From Candidatus Bathyarchaeota archaeon (GTDB lineage Archaea > Thermoproteota > Bathyarchaeia > Bathyarchaeales > Bathycorpusculaceae), in assembly GCA_030589055.1 (NCBI GenBank), contig JAUUWK010000051.1, positions 1-7,209 on the forward strand: 7,209 nucleotides of DNA, written 5' to 3'. The position numbers and the translations under genes were made by a program. This document shows, in pieces, positions 6,995 to 7,209 of this stretch. The notes beneath the pieces are model-generated. The model saw only the letters and a list, made by a program, of their open reading frames with translations. It was not told the origin of the DNA and did not search any database. Each line of letters begins with the position of its first letter. Position 1 is the first letter of the stretch.

Positions 6995-7024
6995 TGTGCG
7001 TAGAACAAAGATACACATAACTGT
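6995..7024 (-). promoter_or_regulatory. 30-bp conserved element, copy 2, ahead of the stand-alone pilin gene
   Basis: The plus strand reads TGTGCGTAGAACAAA at 6995-7009 and TACACATAACTGT at 7012-7024. It differs from the copy at 6264-6293 only at two adjacent central bases. It ends 49 nt before the ATG at 6945. The inverted repeat within it is weaker here (TGTGCGTAG against ATACACATA, 6 of 9 pairs). Outside the 30 bp the flanks diverge apart from a TCAC on the plus-strand right side (2-nt spacing difference), so the conservation is confined to the element. Shared promoter or operator is the simplest reading. Confidence 0.7.
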
Positions 7025-7209
7025 TCACGCGTAAAACAACTTTAACCATAGGGAAGCAGGATACAAGGAAGCAAGTATAGAGTGGTAAATATTCCTGCAT
7101 TTTATCAATTCTTCCTCTCAAAACAAGTATCAACATCACAATGAACGATGCGGATATGCAGTATATCCCTGTCAACATTGCAGCCTTTCCTCAAATCAAA
7201 CTTGGAAAA

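Noticed and set aside
6942..7178. A 78-codon minus-strand reading frame with hydrophobic segments that ends in an ATGA overlap with the 186-aa pilin gene
   Set aside because: It runs through the 30-bp element. In the other copy of that element the same phase hits a TAG, so the conservation is of DNA and not of a protein. The second half looks non-coding and the ribosome site is weakly spaced. A real small membrane protein cannot be fully excluded.
7141..7209. Plus-strand ATG frame open to the window end (23 codons)
   Set aside because: No ribosome site, very short, and nothing recognisable; it may be chance.
1..7209. CRISPR arrays, insertion sequences, tRNA or rRNA genes
   Set aside because: No regularly spaced repeats, transposase-like genes, terminal inverted repeats or structural RNA features were seen on either strand.

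Overview
The window looks archaeal. It holds a type IV pilus-like locus with every supported gene on the minus strand, so transcription runs from high to low coordinates. Evidence for Archaea is an ArlI/GspE2-type assembly ATPase next to a two-repeat ArlJ/TadC-type membrane platform protein, several proteins with class III (prepilin-like) N-termini, Shine-Dalgarno sites (GGAGGT, GGTGA), a poly-T style terminator and many N-X-S/T glycosylation sequons in the exported proteins. Base composition is moderate to AT-rich. The style of the pilin-like genes reminds me of uncultivated Bathyarchaeia, but that placement is inference.

Layout, in the direction of transcription. (1) 7209-6946 is mostly the upstream region of the first gene, with a 30-bp element at 6995-7024. 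(2) 6945-6385 is a stand-alone pilin-like gene (186 aa), followed by a T-rich terminator. (3) 6384-6169 is an intergenic region with a second, 28/30-identical copy of the same element in the same orientation (6264-6293). (4) A tightly packed operon follows: a 280-aa pilin-like protein, a 152-aa membrane-anchored protein (TTG start), the assembly ATPase (533 aa), the membrane platform (504 aa), a 355-aa secreted sequon-rich protein, a ~140-150-aa pilin-like protein, and a pilin-like gene cut by the window edge at position 1. Junctions are 3-nt gaps, a 7-nt overlap, one 35-nt gap, and a 4-nt ATGA overlap.

How it likely works: the ATPase and platform form the cytoplasmic and membrane motor that builds a filament from prepilins after a prepilin peptidase trims them. 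No peptidase is in the window. The separately transcribed 186-aa protein is the best candidate for the main filament subunit. The five other exported proteins are candidates for minor, tip or anchoring subunits. No archaellum-specific genes (arlC-arlH) are visible, so an adhesion or other surface pilus is more likely than an archaellum.

Most worth a second look: the duplicated 30-bp element ahead of both transcription units; an apparent AUA start codon with an ideally spaced Shine-Dalgarno site, where an ATGA overlap appears to have become ATAA; and two exported proteins that lack the usual basic prepilin leader. I do not see an entirely new system here. It is an archaeal pilus locus with poorly described minor subunits and a shared regulatory element.
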